From NCBI GenBank assembly GCA_027306955.1, contig DAHUXX010000207.1, positions 1 to 24,036 of the forward strand: a DNA stretch of 24,036 bases, given 5' to 3'. A program made the translations under genes and the position numbers. Source of the stretch: Acetobacteraceae bacterium. Lineage in GTDB: Bacteria > Pseudomonadota > Alphaproteobacteria > Acetobacterales > Acetobacteraceae. The notes beneath the pieces were generated by a model. The model made no database searches and was not told the origin of the DNA. It worked only from the letters and a program-made list of their open reading frames with translations. Below, one piece after another: positions 15,114 through 23,037 of the stretch (position 1 is its first letter; each line of letters opens with the position of its first letter).

Positions 15114-16366
15114 TGGATGAGAGCGAGGCGCGCAGTGCGGCGCACGAGGGGGTGTAGGGGCACCGGGGTCAGCGGCGAGGGAGCAAGCGCGAGATCCTCG
15201 TCGCGCGCGCCAAGCGCCGCGTCGCGCAGCACCGCGCCCATGCCCATGGCGAGCGCGAGGCCGCGGCCGTTGCAGCCGATCCAGCCGATCAGCCCGTCCG
15301 GCGTGCGATGCAGGCGCGGCAGGCGGTCCGTGGTCATCGCGATGCGCCCACCCCAGAAGAACGGCAAGCCGGTGCCGGCGAGTTCCGGGAACAGTTCGGC
15401 GAGCCTGGCGCGCACGGCCCGCTCGAGGCGCGGGCGCGCGAGCGCCTGGATCGCGAGCGCGCCGCCGGTGACCAGGCGCCCCTCCCTGTCCTTGTGGAAG
15501 TAGCGCAGGTCGTTGCGCGTGTCCGACGCCGCCTCGTTGCCGGGGAGGATGCGCGCGGCGAGAGTGGGCGCGAGCACGTCGGTTGCGAGCTGGTAGCTGG
15601 TGACGGGCACGACGGTCCGTCGCAGGCCTGGCCAGAGCGCGTCGGTGTGCGCCGCGGTGACGACGACCAGCTTGCGGCAGCGGAGCACGCCATGGGGTGC
15701 CGTGACGCGCCAGCCGTCGGGCTCGCGTGCGAGGTGCCCCGCGCGGCTGTGCTCGTGGATGCGCGCGCCCTCCTGCTGCGCGGCGCGGGCGAGGCCGCGG
15801 GCGAAGGCGAGCGGGTTGATGTGCCCGCCGCCGGCATGGCGCCAGCCGCCACAATAGGCGGTGCTGCCGAGACGCGCGGCGAGGGTTGGCGCGTCGAGAT
15901 ATTCGGCGGGGGCGCCGCGGGCGGCCCATTGCGCGGCGCGCCTTTCCGCGAGGCGCGCGCGCCCCGGTGTGTGGGCAGGCTGGATCCACCCGGAGCGCGC
16001 GGCGTCACAGTCAATCGCGTAGCGGGCGGCGGTGTCGAAAAGCAGGTCCGCCGAGGACTGGAGCATGGCGAGGAAGCGCTCTCCCCTCGCCTCGCCCATC
16101 GTCTTCAGCACCGCGGCGGGATCGTGGCGGGTGAGCGTGGGGATGACCTGGCCGTTGTTGCGCCCGGAGGCGCCGGCGCCGATGGTCTCGGCCTCGAGCA
16201 GCGTTGTCGCGATGCCGGCCCGGCGGAGCGCGAGCGCGGCCGCGAGCCCGCCGATGCCGCCGCCGATCACCGCGACGTCGGTCTCGGCGGTGCCGTCGAG
16301 CGGCGGGGCGGAGAATGTCTCCCGCGAGAGACGCGCGTAGAGGGCGGAGGGCGGAGGGCCCGGCAT
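15077..16366 (-). CDS. FAD-dependent amine oxidoreductase, DAO/PuuB-like
   Basis: This 429-residue flavoprotein has an N-terminal Rossmann motif DVAVIGGGIGGLAAALALRR (30-49), acidic Glu58 at the end of the second strand, and ETIGAGASGRNNGQVIP (60-76). This Ser-Gly-Arg-Asn-Asn-Gly pattern is characteristic of gamma-glutamylputrescine/glycine-oxidase-like proteins. The C-terminal FAD signature IGWIGCNGRGLALAMGMGAVL is also present. Members oxidise amines or N-alkyl amino acids to imines/aldehydes with release of H2O2 or via a dye acceptor. ATG 16366 is chosen because it lies 30 residues before the Rossmann strand as usual, though no good ribosome site precedes it. It is transcribed divergently from dppA and convergently with hyuB, overlapping the latter by 37 bases. 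Its place between a C-N hydrolase and an importer suggests action on the same nitrogen compound (inference). Confidence 0.87.
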   Translation of the reverse strand: MPGPPPSALYARLSRETFSAPPLDGTAETDVAVIGGGIGGLAAALALRRAGIATTLLEAETIGAGASGRNNGQVIPTLTRHDPAAVLKTMGEARGERFLAMLQSSADLLFDTAARYAIDCDAARSGWIQPAHTPGRARLAERRAAQWAARGAPAEYLDAPTLAARLGSTAYCGGWRHAGGGHINPLAFARGLARAAQQEGARIHEHSRAGHLAREPDGWRVTAPHGVLRCRKLVVVTAAHTDALWPGLRRTVVPVTSYQLATDVLAPTLAARILPGNEAASDTRNDLRYFHKDREGRLVTGGALAIQALARPRLERAVRARLAELFPELAGTGLPFFWGGRIAMTTDRLPRLHRTPDGLIGWIGCNGRGLALAMGMGAVLRDAALGARDEDLALAPSPLTPVPLHPLVRRTARLALIHYRRKDRAELAF

Positions 16367-16591
16367 CGGGCGAGGATAGTCGCGGCCATGGCTCCCGGCA
16401 AATTGCGCAGCGGCGCAGGGGCAGCGGACCGTATCGCAAGCGTTCCGTCGCGCCGCGCCGCGCACGGCGTCAAGAAACACCTTGTGCAGAAGGCAGACGG
16501 TTGTAAAGTCCGGGGCTTCGCCGCGGGCGACGCGACGGGCGGGAGAAGCGCCGGCACGGCAGCACGGCGCCATACAGCGAGGGGGCTGACC
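16367..16591. other. Divergent intergenic region between the FAD oxidase and dppA
   Basis: This 225-base region must hold promoters for both directions unless the oxidase is read from elsewhere. On the + strand it contains the TTGTGC/TAAAGT element and the half-site described separately, plus a small inverted repeat CAAG-AAACAC-CTTG at 16471-16484. No convincing minus-strand promoter and no coding segment were seen. Confidence 0.55.
16482..16509 (+). promoter_or_regulatory. Putative dppA promoter with GCAGACGGTT half-site in its spacer
   Basis: TTGTGC (16482-16487) and TAAAGT (16504-16509) are 16 bases apart, a weak sigma-70-like pair. Between them, GCAGACGGTT (16493-16502) matches the left arm of the hyuAB palindrome (GCAGACAGTT) at 9 of 10 bases. 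It sits at nearly the same distance from the TTG hexamer (5 versus 6 bases) and is likewise followed two bases later by AAA. The leader to ATG 16592 would be about 75 bases. Confidence 0.4.
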
Positions 16592-18169
16592 ATGGAAGAC
16601 GAGTCGAGGGAACAGCTGGTCCTGGGTCGGCGCGGCCTGGCACTCGGTGCCGCCACGCTGTCGATGGTGGGGGCGACACCGGCGCTGGCCGGAGGAACAG
16701 GAAAGTTCGTCACCGCGAATAATAACAGTTACGATACGCTCGATCCGCATGTGGTGTTCGATATCGGGCGCATCGCGTCGCGGCTCAACCTCTACGATGC
16801 GCTGGTGCGCTGGACCGATGATCCGGCAAAGCTCAACATGTGGCTCGCCGAGAAGGTGGACATCTCGCCGGACGCGCTCACCTACACGTTCACGCTGCGC
16901 GATGCGAAATTCCATGACGGCACGCCGGTGACGGCGGAGGACGTGGTCTATTCCATGGACCGCATCCTGGCGCTGAAGAAGGGCGCGTACGGGTTGTTCT
17001 CCAGCGTGGTGAAGCCGGGGACGACGAAGGCGATCGACCCGAAGACGGTACAGTTCAAGCTCGCCGCGCCCTATGCCGTGTTCATGGCGGTGCTGCCCGA
17101 GATGTGGGTGGTCAACGCCAAGATGGTCCGCGCACACGAGAAGAACGGCGACTGGGGGGGCGCGTGGCTGGCGCGCAACGAGGCTGGGTCCGGCTCCTTC
17201 CGCCTCGCCCATTACGACCCGGCGGTGGGCTTCTCCGCCAACCGCTTTCCCGGCCATTTCATGGGCTGGGGGCCGGAGTACCTCGACACGGTGGAGTTCC
17301 TCGGCATTCTCGAGGTGGCGAGCCGGGTGCTCGGGCTGGAAAAGGGCGAGTTCGACGCGCTCGATGGCTTCACGCCCTATGACCAGATCAAGCGGATGCG
17401 CGGCAAGCCGAATGTGCAAATTTTGGCGAAGCCCTCGCTGCGGACGATGTATTTCATCATCCACAACCGGCGCGCGCCGCTCGATGACGTGAACATGCGC
17501 CGGGCGCTGTGCTATGCGTTCGACTACAATGGGTTCATCAACAACCTGCTCGACGGCTCGGTGGTGCGCAATGCCGGCATCATCCCCGATACGATGTGGG
17601 GAGCGCCGAAGAACCTTGCAGGCTATACCTACGACCTCGACAAGGCACGGGCGGCGCTGGCAAAGGTGAAGGGGCCGATCCGCACGCTGACCATCAACGC
17701 GCTGGCGGGCTATCCGCAGAGCGGGCAGGCGGCGGAGCTGCTGCAGAGCGGGCTCGCCAAGATCGGCGTCAAGACGACGATTCTGAGCCAGCCATGGCCG
17801 GTGGTTGCGGCCAAGCTCGGCAACGAGCAGCTGAGCGCGGACCTGATCCCGCTGTGGCGCAGCGCCTATTTCGCCGACCCGCACAACTGGACCGGCTATA
17901 TTTACAACAGCAAGCAGATCGGCAAAGGCAATCTCAGCTTCTTCAGCAACAAGCGGTTCGACGAGCTGACCGACAAGGCGCTGGTACTGGTGAAGCAGGC
18001 GGACCGGCAGCCGCTCTATGAGGAAGCCTCGCGCATCCTGGTGGACCAGGCGGCGGGGCTGTTCATCTACAACACCAACTATTACGGGGCGTTCGACAAG
18101 AAGGTGCACGGCGTGCGCTACTGCCCGATCGGCGACGCGCAGGACATGCGCTGGCAGTGGCTCGCCTGA
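16592..18169 (+). CDS. Dipeptide-type ABC transporter substrate-binding protein (family 5, DppA/OppA-like)
   Basis: This 525-residue exported binding protein has a probable Tat signal: GRRGLALGAATLSM (12-25) with twin Arg13-Arg14, a hydrophobic stretch, and ALA|GG cleavage after residue 33. Family 5 features follow: LDPHVVFD, the typical YTFTLRDAKFHDGTPVTAEDV, then SMDRI, and NMRRALCYAFD. It would bind a peptide or peptide-like compound in the periplasm for the DppBCDF-like importer encoded directly behind. The ribosome site GAGGGGG (16579-16585) is six bases before ATG 16592. Export through Tat would mean folding in the cytoplasm first. Ligand identity cannot be read; family 5 proteins also bind opines, nickel complexes and other small amides. 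Confidence 0.92.
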   Translation: MEDESREQLVLGRRGLALGAATLSMVGATPALAGGTGKFVTANNNSYDTLDPHVVFDIGRIASRLNLYDALVRWTDDPAKLNMWLAEKVDISPDALTYTFTLRDAKFHDGTPVTAEDVVYSMDRILALKKGAYGLFSSVVKPGTTKAIDPKTVQFKLAAPYAVFMAVLPEMWVVNAKMVRAHEKNGDWGGAWLARNEAGSGSFRLAHYDPAVGFSANRFPGHFMGWGPEYLDTVEFLGILEVASRVLGLEKGEFDALDGFTPYDQIKRMRGKPNVQILAKPSLRTMYFIIHNRRAPLDDVNMRRALCYAFDYNGFINNLLDGSVVRNAGIIPDTMWGAPKNLAGYTYDLDKARAALAKVKGPIRTLTINALAGYPQSGQAAELLQSGLAKIGVKTTILSQPWPVVAAKLGNEQLSADLIPLWRSAYFADPHNWTGYIYNSKQIGKGNLSFFSNKRFDELTDKALVLVKQADRQPLYEEASRILVDQAAGLFIYNTNYYGAFDKKVHGVRYCPIGDAQDMRWQWLA

Positions 18170-18179
18170 GCACCAGCCG

Positions 18180-19181
18180 GTGCGGCTGCTCGGGCTGATC
18201 GCCCGCAGGCTGGTCTGGGTCCCCGCGACCCTGATCGGCCTGGTCGTGCTCGTGTTCGTGATCTCGCACCTGGTGCCGAGCGACCCCGCGCGGATCCTCG
18301 CGGGTGAGAACGCGACCACGGCGCAGGTGGCGGCGCTGCGGCACAAAATGGGGCTCGACCAGCCGCTGCCGGTGCAGTTGTTGCGCTATGTGATCGATGT
18401 CGCGCGCGGCAACATGGGGGTGAGCCTCTACACGCAGACGCCGGTCGCGGGCGAGATCTGGCGGCGGCTGCCGGCGACGATGGAGCTTGCGTTCTATGCG
18501 ATGCTCCTCGCCGTGCTGCTCGGCGTGCCGCTGGGCGTGGTGGCAGCGCTGCGACGGAATTCGTGGTTCGACCATGTGTTGCGGGTGGTGACGGTCTCCG
18601 GGCTCGCGATCGCCGCGTTCTGGTTCGCGATCCTGCTGCAGCTGCTGTTCTCGATGTGGCTCAACCTGACGCCGGTGCAGGGCCGGATCAGCGATTTCGG
18701 ACCGAGCGGGGTGACGGGGTTCTATACGATCGATGCGGCGATTTCCGGCAACTGGTCGACGGAACTCGACGTGCTGCGGCACCTGGCGCTGCCGGTGATC
18801 ACCCTCGCCTTCCCCGCGATGGCGACGATCGTGCGCTTCACCCGTGCCGGGGTGATCGGCACGCTGGGCAGCTTCTTCGTCGACTACCAGCGCGCGATGG
18901 GCGTGCCGTGGCGGGTGACGGTGTGGCGCTATGTGCTGCGCTCCGCGCTCACCGGGACGCTGACGCAGATCGGGCTCGTGTTCGGCAACCTGCTCGCCGG
19001 CGCGGTGGTGGTGGAGGCCGTGTTCGACTGGCCGGGGCTGGGGCAGTTCGCGGTCAATTCGATCCTGCAATCAGATTACAATGCGATTCTCGGGTTCACC
19101 ATCTATGTCGGCGTGATGTTCATCGTGGTGAACCTGCTGATCGATGTCGGGCAGGTGCTGCTCGACCCGCGCGGACGATGA
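18180..19181 (+). CDS. Dipeptide-type ABC transporter permease, DppB-like
   Basis: This 333-residue membrane protein has the N-terminal anchor RRLVWVPATLIGLVVLVFVI (9-28) and the family motif HLVPSDPARILAG (30-42), with the GLDQPLPVQLLRY element following. Hydrophobic segments lie near 102-124, 137-160, 201-221, 262-281 and 303-322. The ATPase-contact loop is DYQRAMGVPWRVTVWRYVLR (235-254). GTG 18180 is the chosen start, ten bases after the dppA stop, because it begins just ahead of the first helix; the ribosome site is poor, suggesting coupling to dppA translation. The stop overlaps the dppC-like start as ATGA. Confidence 0.92.
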   Translation: MRLLGLIARRLVWVPATLIGLVVLVFVISHLVPSDPARILAGENATTAQVAALRHKMGLDQPLPVQLLRYVIDVARGNMGVSLYTQTPVAGEIWRRLPATMELAFYAMLLAVLLGVPLGVVAALRRNSWFDHVLRVVTVSGLAIAAFWFAILLQLLFSMWLNLTPVQGRISDFGPSGVTGFYTIDAAISGNWSTELDVLRHLALPVITLAFPAMATIVRFTRAGVIGTLGSFFVDYQRAMGVPWRVTVWRYVLRSALTGTLTQIGLVFGNLLAGAVVVEAVFDWPGLGQFAVNSILQSDYNAILGFTIYVGVMFIVVNLLIDVGQVLLDPRGR

Positions 19182-20041
19182 AGCTGCTCGGCCGCATCGC
19201 GCGCGACCGGGTGGCGCTCGCGGGGCTGATCGTGCTCGCGGTGATCGTGCTGGCGGCGATCTTCGCACCCGTGCTCGCCCCCTATCCGCTGGACGTCAAC
19301 ACCTACCACACGGCGCAGCGGCTGCTGCCGCCGAGTGCCGCGCACTGGTTCGGCACCGACCAGATGGGGGGCGACATTTTCTCCCGCCTGCTGTTCGGCG
19401 CGCGCATCACCCTCATCACGGCGGTGATCGCGGTCGCGGTCTCGGTCGCGATCGGCGTGCCGATCGGGCTGGTGGGCGGGTACTGGCCTGGTTTCGCCGG
19501 CGACGGGCTGATGCGGGTTTCGGACGTCTTCCTCGCGGTGCCGCAGATCGTGCTTGCGATGGCGATCGCGGCCACGCTCGGACCGCAGATCCAGAACGTG
19601 ATCCTGGCGCTGTCGCTGACCTACTGGCCGTTCTGGGCGCGGCTTGTCTACGCGGAGACGCGCAATGCCAAGAACGAGATTTATGTCGAGGCCGCGGTGG
19701 CGCTTGGCGTGCCGCCGTGGCGGGTGATGGTGCTGCATATCCTGCCGGCGATTGCGCCGTCGCTGATCATCCGCACGTCGATCGGACTCGGAGGTACGAT
19801 TCTGGTGGCCTCGGCACTGGGGTTTCTCGGCCTGGGGCCGCCGCCGCCGTCGCCGGAATGGGGACGTATGATCGCCGACGCGCGCGCCTTCCTGCCCGGC
19901 GCCTGGTGGGACGCCGCAGCGCCGGGGATCGCGATCCTGGTGCTGGTGATGGCGTTCAACCTGATCGGCGACGGGCTGCGGGACGTGCTCGATCCCAAGC
20001 TGCGCGGCCAGGCGGCGGCGAAAGGCGGCGCGGTTGACTGA
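19178..20041 (+). CDS. Dipeptide-type ABC transporter permease, DppC-like
   Basis: This 287-residue membrane protein has the DppC signature HWFGTDQMGGDIFSRLLFGAR (56-76) after the first periplasmic stretch, the EAA loop EAAVALGVPPWRVMVLHILP (171-190), and the conserved LGFLGLGPPPPSPEWGRMI (214-232). The first helix is at about 12-34. It pairs with the DppB-like protein to form the pore. Its start overlaps the previous stop by four bases, and its own stop overlaps the following ATPase gene by eight bases. Confidence 0.94.
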   Translation: MKLLGRIARDRVALAGLIVLAVIVLAAIFAPVLAPYPLDVNTYHTAQRLLPPSAAHWFGTDQMGGDIFSRLLFGARITLITAVIAVAVSVAIGVPIGLVGGYWPGFAGDGLMRVSDVFLAVPQIVLAMAIAATLGPQIQNVILALSLTYWPFWARLVYAETRNAKNEIYVEAAVALGVPPWRVMVLHILPAIAPSLIIRTSIGLGGTILVASALGFLGLGPPPPSPEWGRMIADARAFLPGAWWDAAAPGIAILVLVMAFNLIGDGLRDVLDPKLRGQAAAKGGAVD

Positions 20042-21014
20042 GCTGGTGCGCGTGCGCGACGTCTCGGTCGATTTTCCCTCGCCGGGCGGAACGGCGAAGG
20101 TGCTGGACCGGGTCAATCTCGCGATCGGCGAGGGAGAGATCGTGGGCCTGGTGGGAGAGTCCGGCTGTGGCAAGACGACGCTGGCGCGGCTGATCCTCGG
20201 CGTGCTGCCCAAGGAGGCCGCGGTGCGTGGCGAGGCGCTGTCGTTTGCTGGACGCAACGTACTCGGGGGCGGCGCGGAGGAGGCGCGGGTGCGCGGCGCG
20301 TTTCCCATCGGCTTCGTGCCGCAGGAGCCGCGGGCCGCGCTGAGCCCGCTGTTCCCCATCGGCGCCCAGGCGCGGGAGATCCTGCGCTGGTCCCTCGCGG
20401 CCCGGCGGCTGCGCGGCGGGGAGGCACGGCGACGCATCGCGGAGATGTTCGCGCGCGTGCAATTGCCGGACCCGCACGCGATCATGCGCCGCTATCCGCA
20501 CGAGGTTTCCGGCGGGCAGTTGCAGCGGGTGCTGATCGCCATGGCGCTGCTGCGCGAGCCGCGCCTGGTGGTGGCGGACGAACCGACCACGGCGCTCGAT
20601 GTCACCATCCAGGCGCAGATCCTGACGCTGCTGCGGCGACTGGCGCGGGAACAGCGCGTGGCGGTGCTGTTCACCACGCACGACCTTGGCGCGGCGTGGG
20701 AGATCTGCGATCGCATCACCGTGATGTATTCCGGCCAGGACGCGGAGAGCGCCGCGGTGGAAACGTTCTTCGCGCGGCCACGCCACCCGTATGCCGGGTT
20801 GCTGCTGGGCAGCATGCCGCAGCCCGGCGCGGGCCTGCCGCGCAGCATCGCCGGCGCGGTGCCCAATCTCGTGACCCCGCCACCGGGCTGCCGGTTCCAT
20901 CCGAGATGCCCGCGCGCCCTGCCCGCCTGCGGCACGCAGCGCCCGCCGGCGACCGGCTCCACCACCCAGAGCGTGCGCTGCCACAACCCGTTGCCGGAAC
21001 GCGATGCCGCCTGA
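20034..21014 (+). CDS. Dipeptide-type ABC transporter ATPase, DppD-like
   Basis: This 326-residue ATPase has Walker A GESGCGKTT (41-49), Q-loop Gln97 in VPQEPRAALSP, signature VSGGQLQRV (158-166), Walker B VVADEPTTALD (179-189) and switch His216 in TTHDLGAAW. The C-terminal oligopeptide-transporter domain ends with the usual Cys-containing GCRFHPRCPRA. TTG 20034 is used as start because AAAGG lies eight bases before it and the frame overlaps the dppC-like stop; GTG 20046 is an alternative that would lose four residues. It works as a heterodimer with the DppF-like ATPase encoded next. The segment MYSGQDAESAAVETFF is slightly unlike the common MYAGRIVE form but intact. Confidence 0.93.
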   Translation: MTELVRVRDVSVDFPSPGGTAKVLDRVNLAIGEGEIVGLVGESGCGKTTLARLILGVLPKEAAVRGEALSFAGRNVLGGGAEEARVRGAFPIGFVPQEPRAALSPLFPIGAQAREILRWSLAARRLRGGEARRRIAEMFARVQLPDPHAIMRRYPHEVSGGQLQRVLIAMALLREPRLVVADEPTTALDVTIQAQILTLLRRLAREQRVAVLFTTHDLGAAWEICDRITVMYSGQDAESAAVETFFARPRHPYAGLLLGSMPQPGAGLPRSIAGAVPNLVTPPPGCRFHPRCPRALPACGTQRPPATGSTTQSVRCHNPLPERDAA

Positions 21015-21987
21015 CCCACCGCAACCGACCCTCGCCGTCGAATCCCTGGTCACGCATTTTCCGATCCGCAATTCGTTTGGGCTGCGTACCGGCTGGCTGC
21101 GTGCCCTCGATGGCGTGACGCTCGACGTCGCGGCCGGCGAGGTGCTGGGCGTGGTGGGGGAGTCGGGCTGTGGCAAGTCCACCTTCGGCAAGACGCTGTG
21201 CGGGATTCACCCTGCCTCTGGCGGGCGGATCGTGTTCCAGGGCGAGGACGCGACCAACGCCGGCTCGGCGCAGGCGAGGCAGCTGCGGCGGAGATTGCAG
21301 TATTGCTATCAGGACCCTTCCGCCTCGCTCGATCCGAACTGGACGATCGGGCGGTCGCTCGCGGAGCCGCTGGTGATCCACACCAGGCTGTCGCGCGCCG
21401 AGCGGACGGCACGGGTGCACGCGGCGCTGGAGGATGTGGGGCTGCCGCAAGAGCATCTCTCGCTCTATCCGCACGAGATCAGCGGCGGGCAGCAGCGGCG
21501 CGTGGGGCTGGCGCGCATCCTGATGCTGCAGCCGAGCCTGGTGGTGCTCGACGAGCCGACCGCGGGGCTCGATCTTTCCGTGCAGGCGCGGGTGCTGCGG
21601 CTGTTGATGGACCTGCGCGAGCGGCATGCGCTGAGCTATATTTTCATCAGCCACGATCTCTCGGTGGTGCGCCTGATCTGCCATCGCGTGGCGGTGATGT
21701 ATCTCGGGCGCGTGGTGGAGCTGGGAACGACGGAGGCGATCTTCCGCGCGCCGGCGCATCCGTATACCGCGGCATTGCTGGCGGCGTTGCCGGTGATCGG
21801 GGGCGGGCGGATCAGCGAGCGCTTCCGGCTCGAGGGCGAGCCGCCGAGCCCCGGGCGCCTGCCGGGGGGCTGCCGTTTCCGCCTGCGCTGCCCGCGCGCG
21901 GCCGCGGCCTGCGCCGAGCGGGAGCCGGAGCTTGCACTGGCGCGCGAGGGCCAGCGCGTGGCCTGCCATTTTCCACTGACGGAATGA
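21004..21987 (+). CDS. Dipeptide-type ABC transporter ATPase, DppF-like
   Basis: This 327-residue ATPase has Walker A GESGCGKST (52-60), Q-loop Gln103 in YQDPSASLDP, signature ISGGQQRRV (159-167), Walker B VVLDEPTAGLD (180-190), switch His217 in ISHDLSVVRLICHR, and a C-terminal GCRFRLRCPRA. It begins at ATG 21004, 11 bases inside the DppD-like gene. The residues FGLRTGWLRALDGVTLDV before Walker A are typical of the F-type partner. Together with the DppD-like protein it drives import through the two permeases. It is the fifth and last of the canonical transporter subunits here. Confidence 0.93.
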   Translation: MPPDPPQPTLAVESLVTHFPIRNSFGLRTGWLRALDGVTLDVAAGEVLGVVGESGCGKSTFGKTLCGIHPASGGRIVFQGEDATNAGSAQARQLRRRLQYCYQDPSASLDPNWTIGRSLAEPLVIHTRLSRAERTARVHAALEDVGLPQEHLSLYPHEISGGQQRRVGLARILMLQPSLVVLDEPTAGLDLSVQARVLRLLMDLRERHALSYIFISHDLSVVRLICHRVAVMYLGRVVELGTTEAIFRAPAHPYTAALLAALPVIGGGRISERFRLEGEPPSPGRLPGGCRFRLRCPRAAAACAEREPELALAREGQRVACHFPLTE

Positions 21988-21997
21988 GGAGGACGCC

Positions 21998-22984
21998 ATG
22001 CCCGATCTGCCGTTGACGCTGACCATCGCCGGCTATTCGCGGCTGCTGCCGCTGCTGAGCGGCGAGGTGAAGGCGGAGGGCATCGCGCTGAAGCTGGATG
22101 TCAGCGGCCGCGGATCGTGGCCAGCGCGCGCGACCATGTTGCGCCGCGCGCTGCACGATCCCGATGTGCAGGGCGGCGAGCAGTCGATGGCGGGGCATCT
22201 CATCCGCATCGGGCGCGGCGACCGGTCCCATGTCGGGCTGCCGGTGTTTCCGTTGCGCAACTTCACCGCGCGCGACCTCTATGTGCGCAAGGGTTCGGCG
22301 ATACGCAGCGTGGCCGACCTCGATGGCGCGCGCATCGGGATGTATGGCTGGGCGAACAGCGGCAGCATCTGGTACCGGCATTTCCTGGCCTGGCTCGGGG
22401 TGGATCTGTCGCGACTGCGCTGGTGCATCGGGCCGGTGGACGGGCCGCGCGGGGAGAGCATCGCGCGCAGCCTGCCGGAGGGGGTGAGCGAGCCGCCGGA
22501 GGGAAAGTCGCTTTCCGACATGCTGATCGCGGGCGAGTTGGACGCGGTTTACAGCCCGCCGCGACCGGAGCGATACCAGCCGCATGATGGGCCTGTCGCG
22601 CGGCTGTTTCCGGATTTCCGGCCGCTCGAGCAACGTTACTGCCGCGAGACGGGTGCGTTTCCGCCGCAGCACCTGATTGTCCTGCGCCGGGGGGTCTGGG
22701 AGGCGAATCCCTGGATCGCGCGCAGCCTGACCGAGGCATTCATCCGCTGCAACGAGGCCGCCGCCGCGGCTTATCGCGGGTTTCCCTATGCGAGCCCGTG
22801 GATGGAGGCGGAGCTGGAGGACGCGGCGGCGCTCATGGGCGAGGATTTCTATGGCGACGGGCTGGAGAAGAACCGGCGCCAGATGGAGATGTTCGCCAAG
22901 GTGGGGCATGAGGCAGGACTGACCGCGAACCACGTCACGGTGGAGGATTACTTCCGCGAATATATCGAGAGCGCGCGAACCTGA
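21998..22984 (+). CDS. PhtD-like PBP-fold protein (4,5-dihydroxyphthalate decarboxylase / NMT1-like family), no signal peptide
   Basis: This 328-residue protein belongs by pattern to the group often named 4,5-dihydroxyphthalate decarboxylase. Recognisable elements are LTIAGYSRLLPLLSGEV near the N-terminus, FPLRNFTARDLYVRKGSAI (about 85-103), DLDGARIGMYGWANSGSIW (108-126), the C-terminal AFIRCNEAAAAAY, and a final DYFREYI. The family shares the type II periplasmic-binding fold but many members are intracellular. The first 25 residues lack a positively charged start plus hydrophobic core, so export is not predicted. GAGGAGG (21986-21992) is a strong ribosome site five bases before ATG 21998, and the gene follows the DppF-like gene after ten bases, so it is part of the operon. 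It may be a decarboxylase or other enzyme on the imported compound, or a non-catalytic binding protein; the sequence alone does not decide. Confidence 0.78.
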   Translation: MPDLPLTLTIAGYSRLLPLLSGEVKAEGIALKLDVSGRGSWPARATMLRRALHDPDVQGGEQSMAGHLIRIGRGDRSHVGLPVFPLRNFTARDLYVRKGSAIRSVADLDGARIGMYGWANSGSIWYRHFLAWLGVDLSRLRWCIGPVDGPRGESIARSLPEGVSEPPEGKSLSDMLIAGELDAVYSPPRPERYQPHDGPVARLFPDFRPLEQRYCRETGAFPPQHLIVLRRGVWEANPWIARSLTEAFIRCNEAAAAAYRGFPYASPWMEAELEDAAALMGEDFYGDGLEKNRRQMEMFAKVGHEAGLTANHVTVEDYFREYIESART

Positions 22985-23017
22985 AAGCCCTCGCCACTCC
23001 TTTCCGGTTACACGGCC

Positions 23018-23037
23018 AATGCCGCGGGCACGGCATT
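23018..23037. terminator. Possible bidirectional terminator between convergent genes
   Basis: AATGCCG and CGGCATT are perfect inverted arms (seven pairs) around the loop CGGGCA, followed on the + strand by only two further T/A bases. It lies 33 bases after the PhtD-like stop, and its right arm touches the stop codon of the minus-strand amidase. Position and symmetry suit a shared terminator, but the absence of a T-tract weakens the call. Confidence 0.42.

Noticed and set aside
16367..18346. Long minus-strand extension of the FAD oxidase frame through dppA
   Set aside because: The oxidase's own conserved N-terminus begins near 16366; the upstream part has no family similarity and lies antisense to a clear binding-protein gene.
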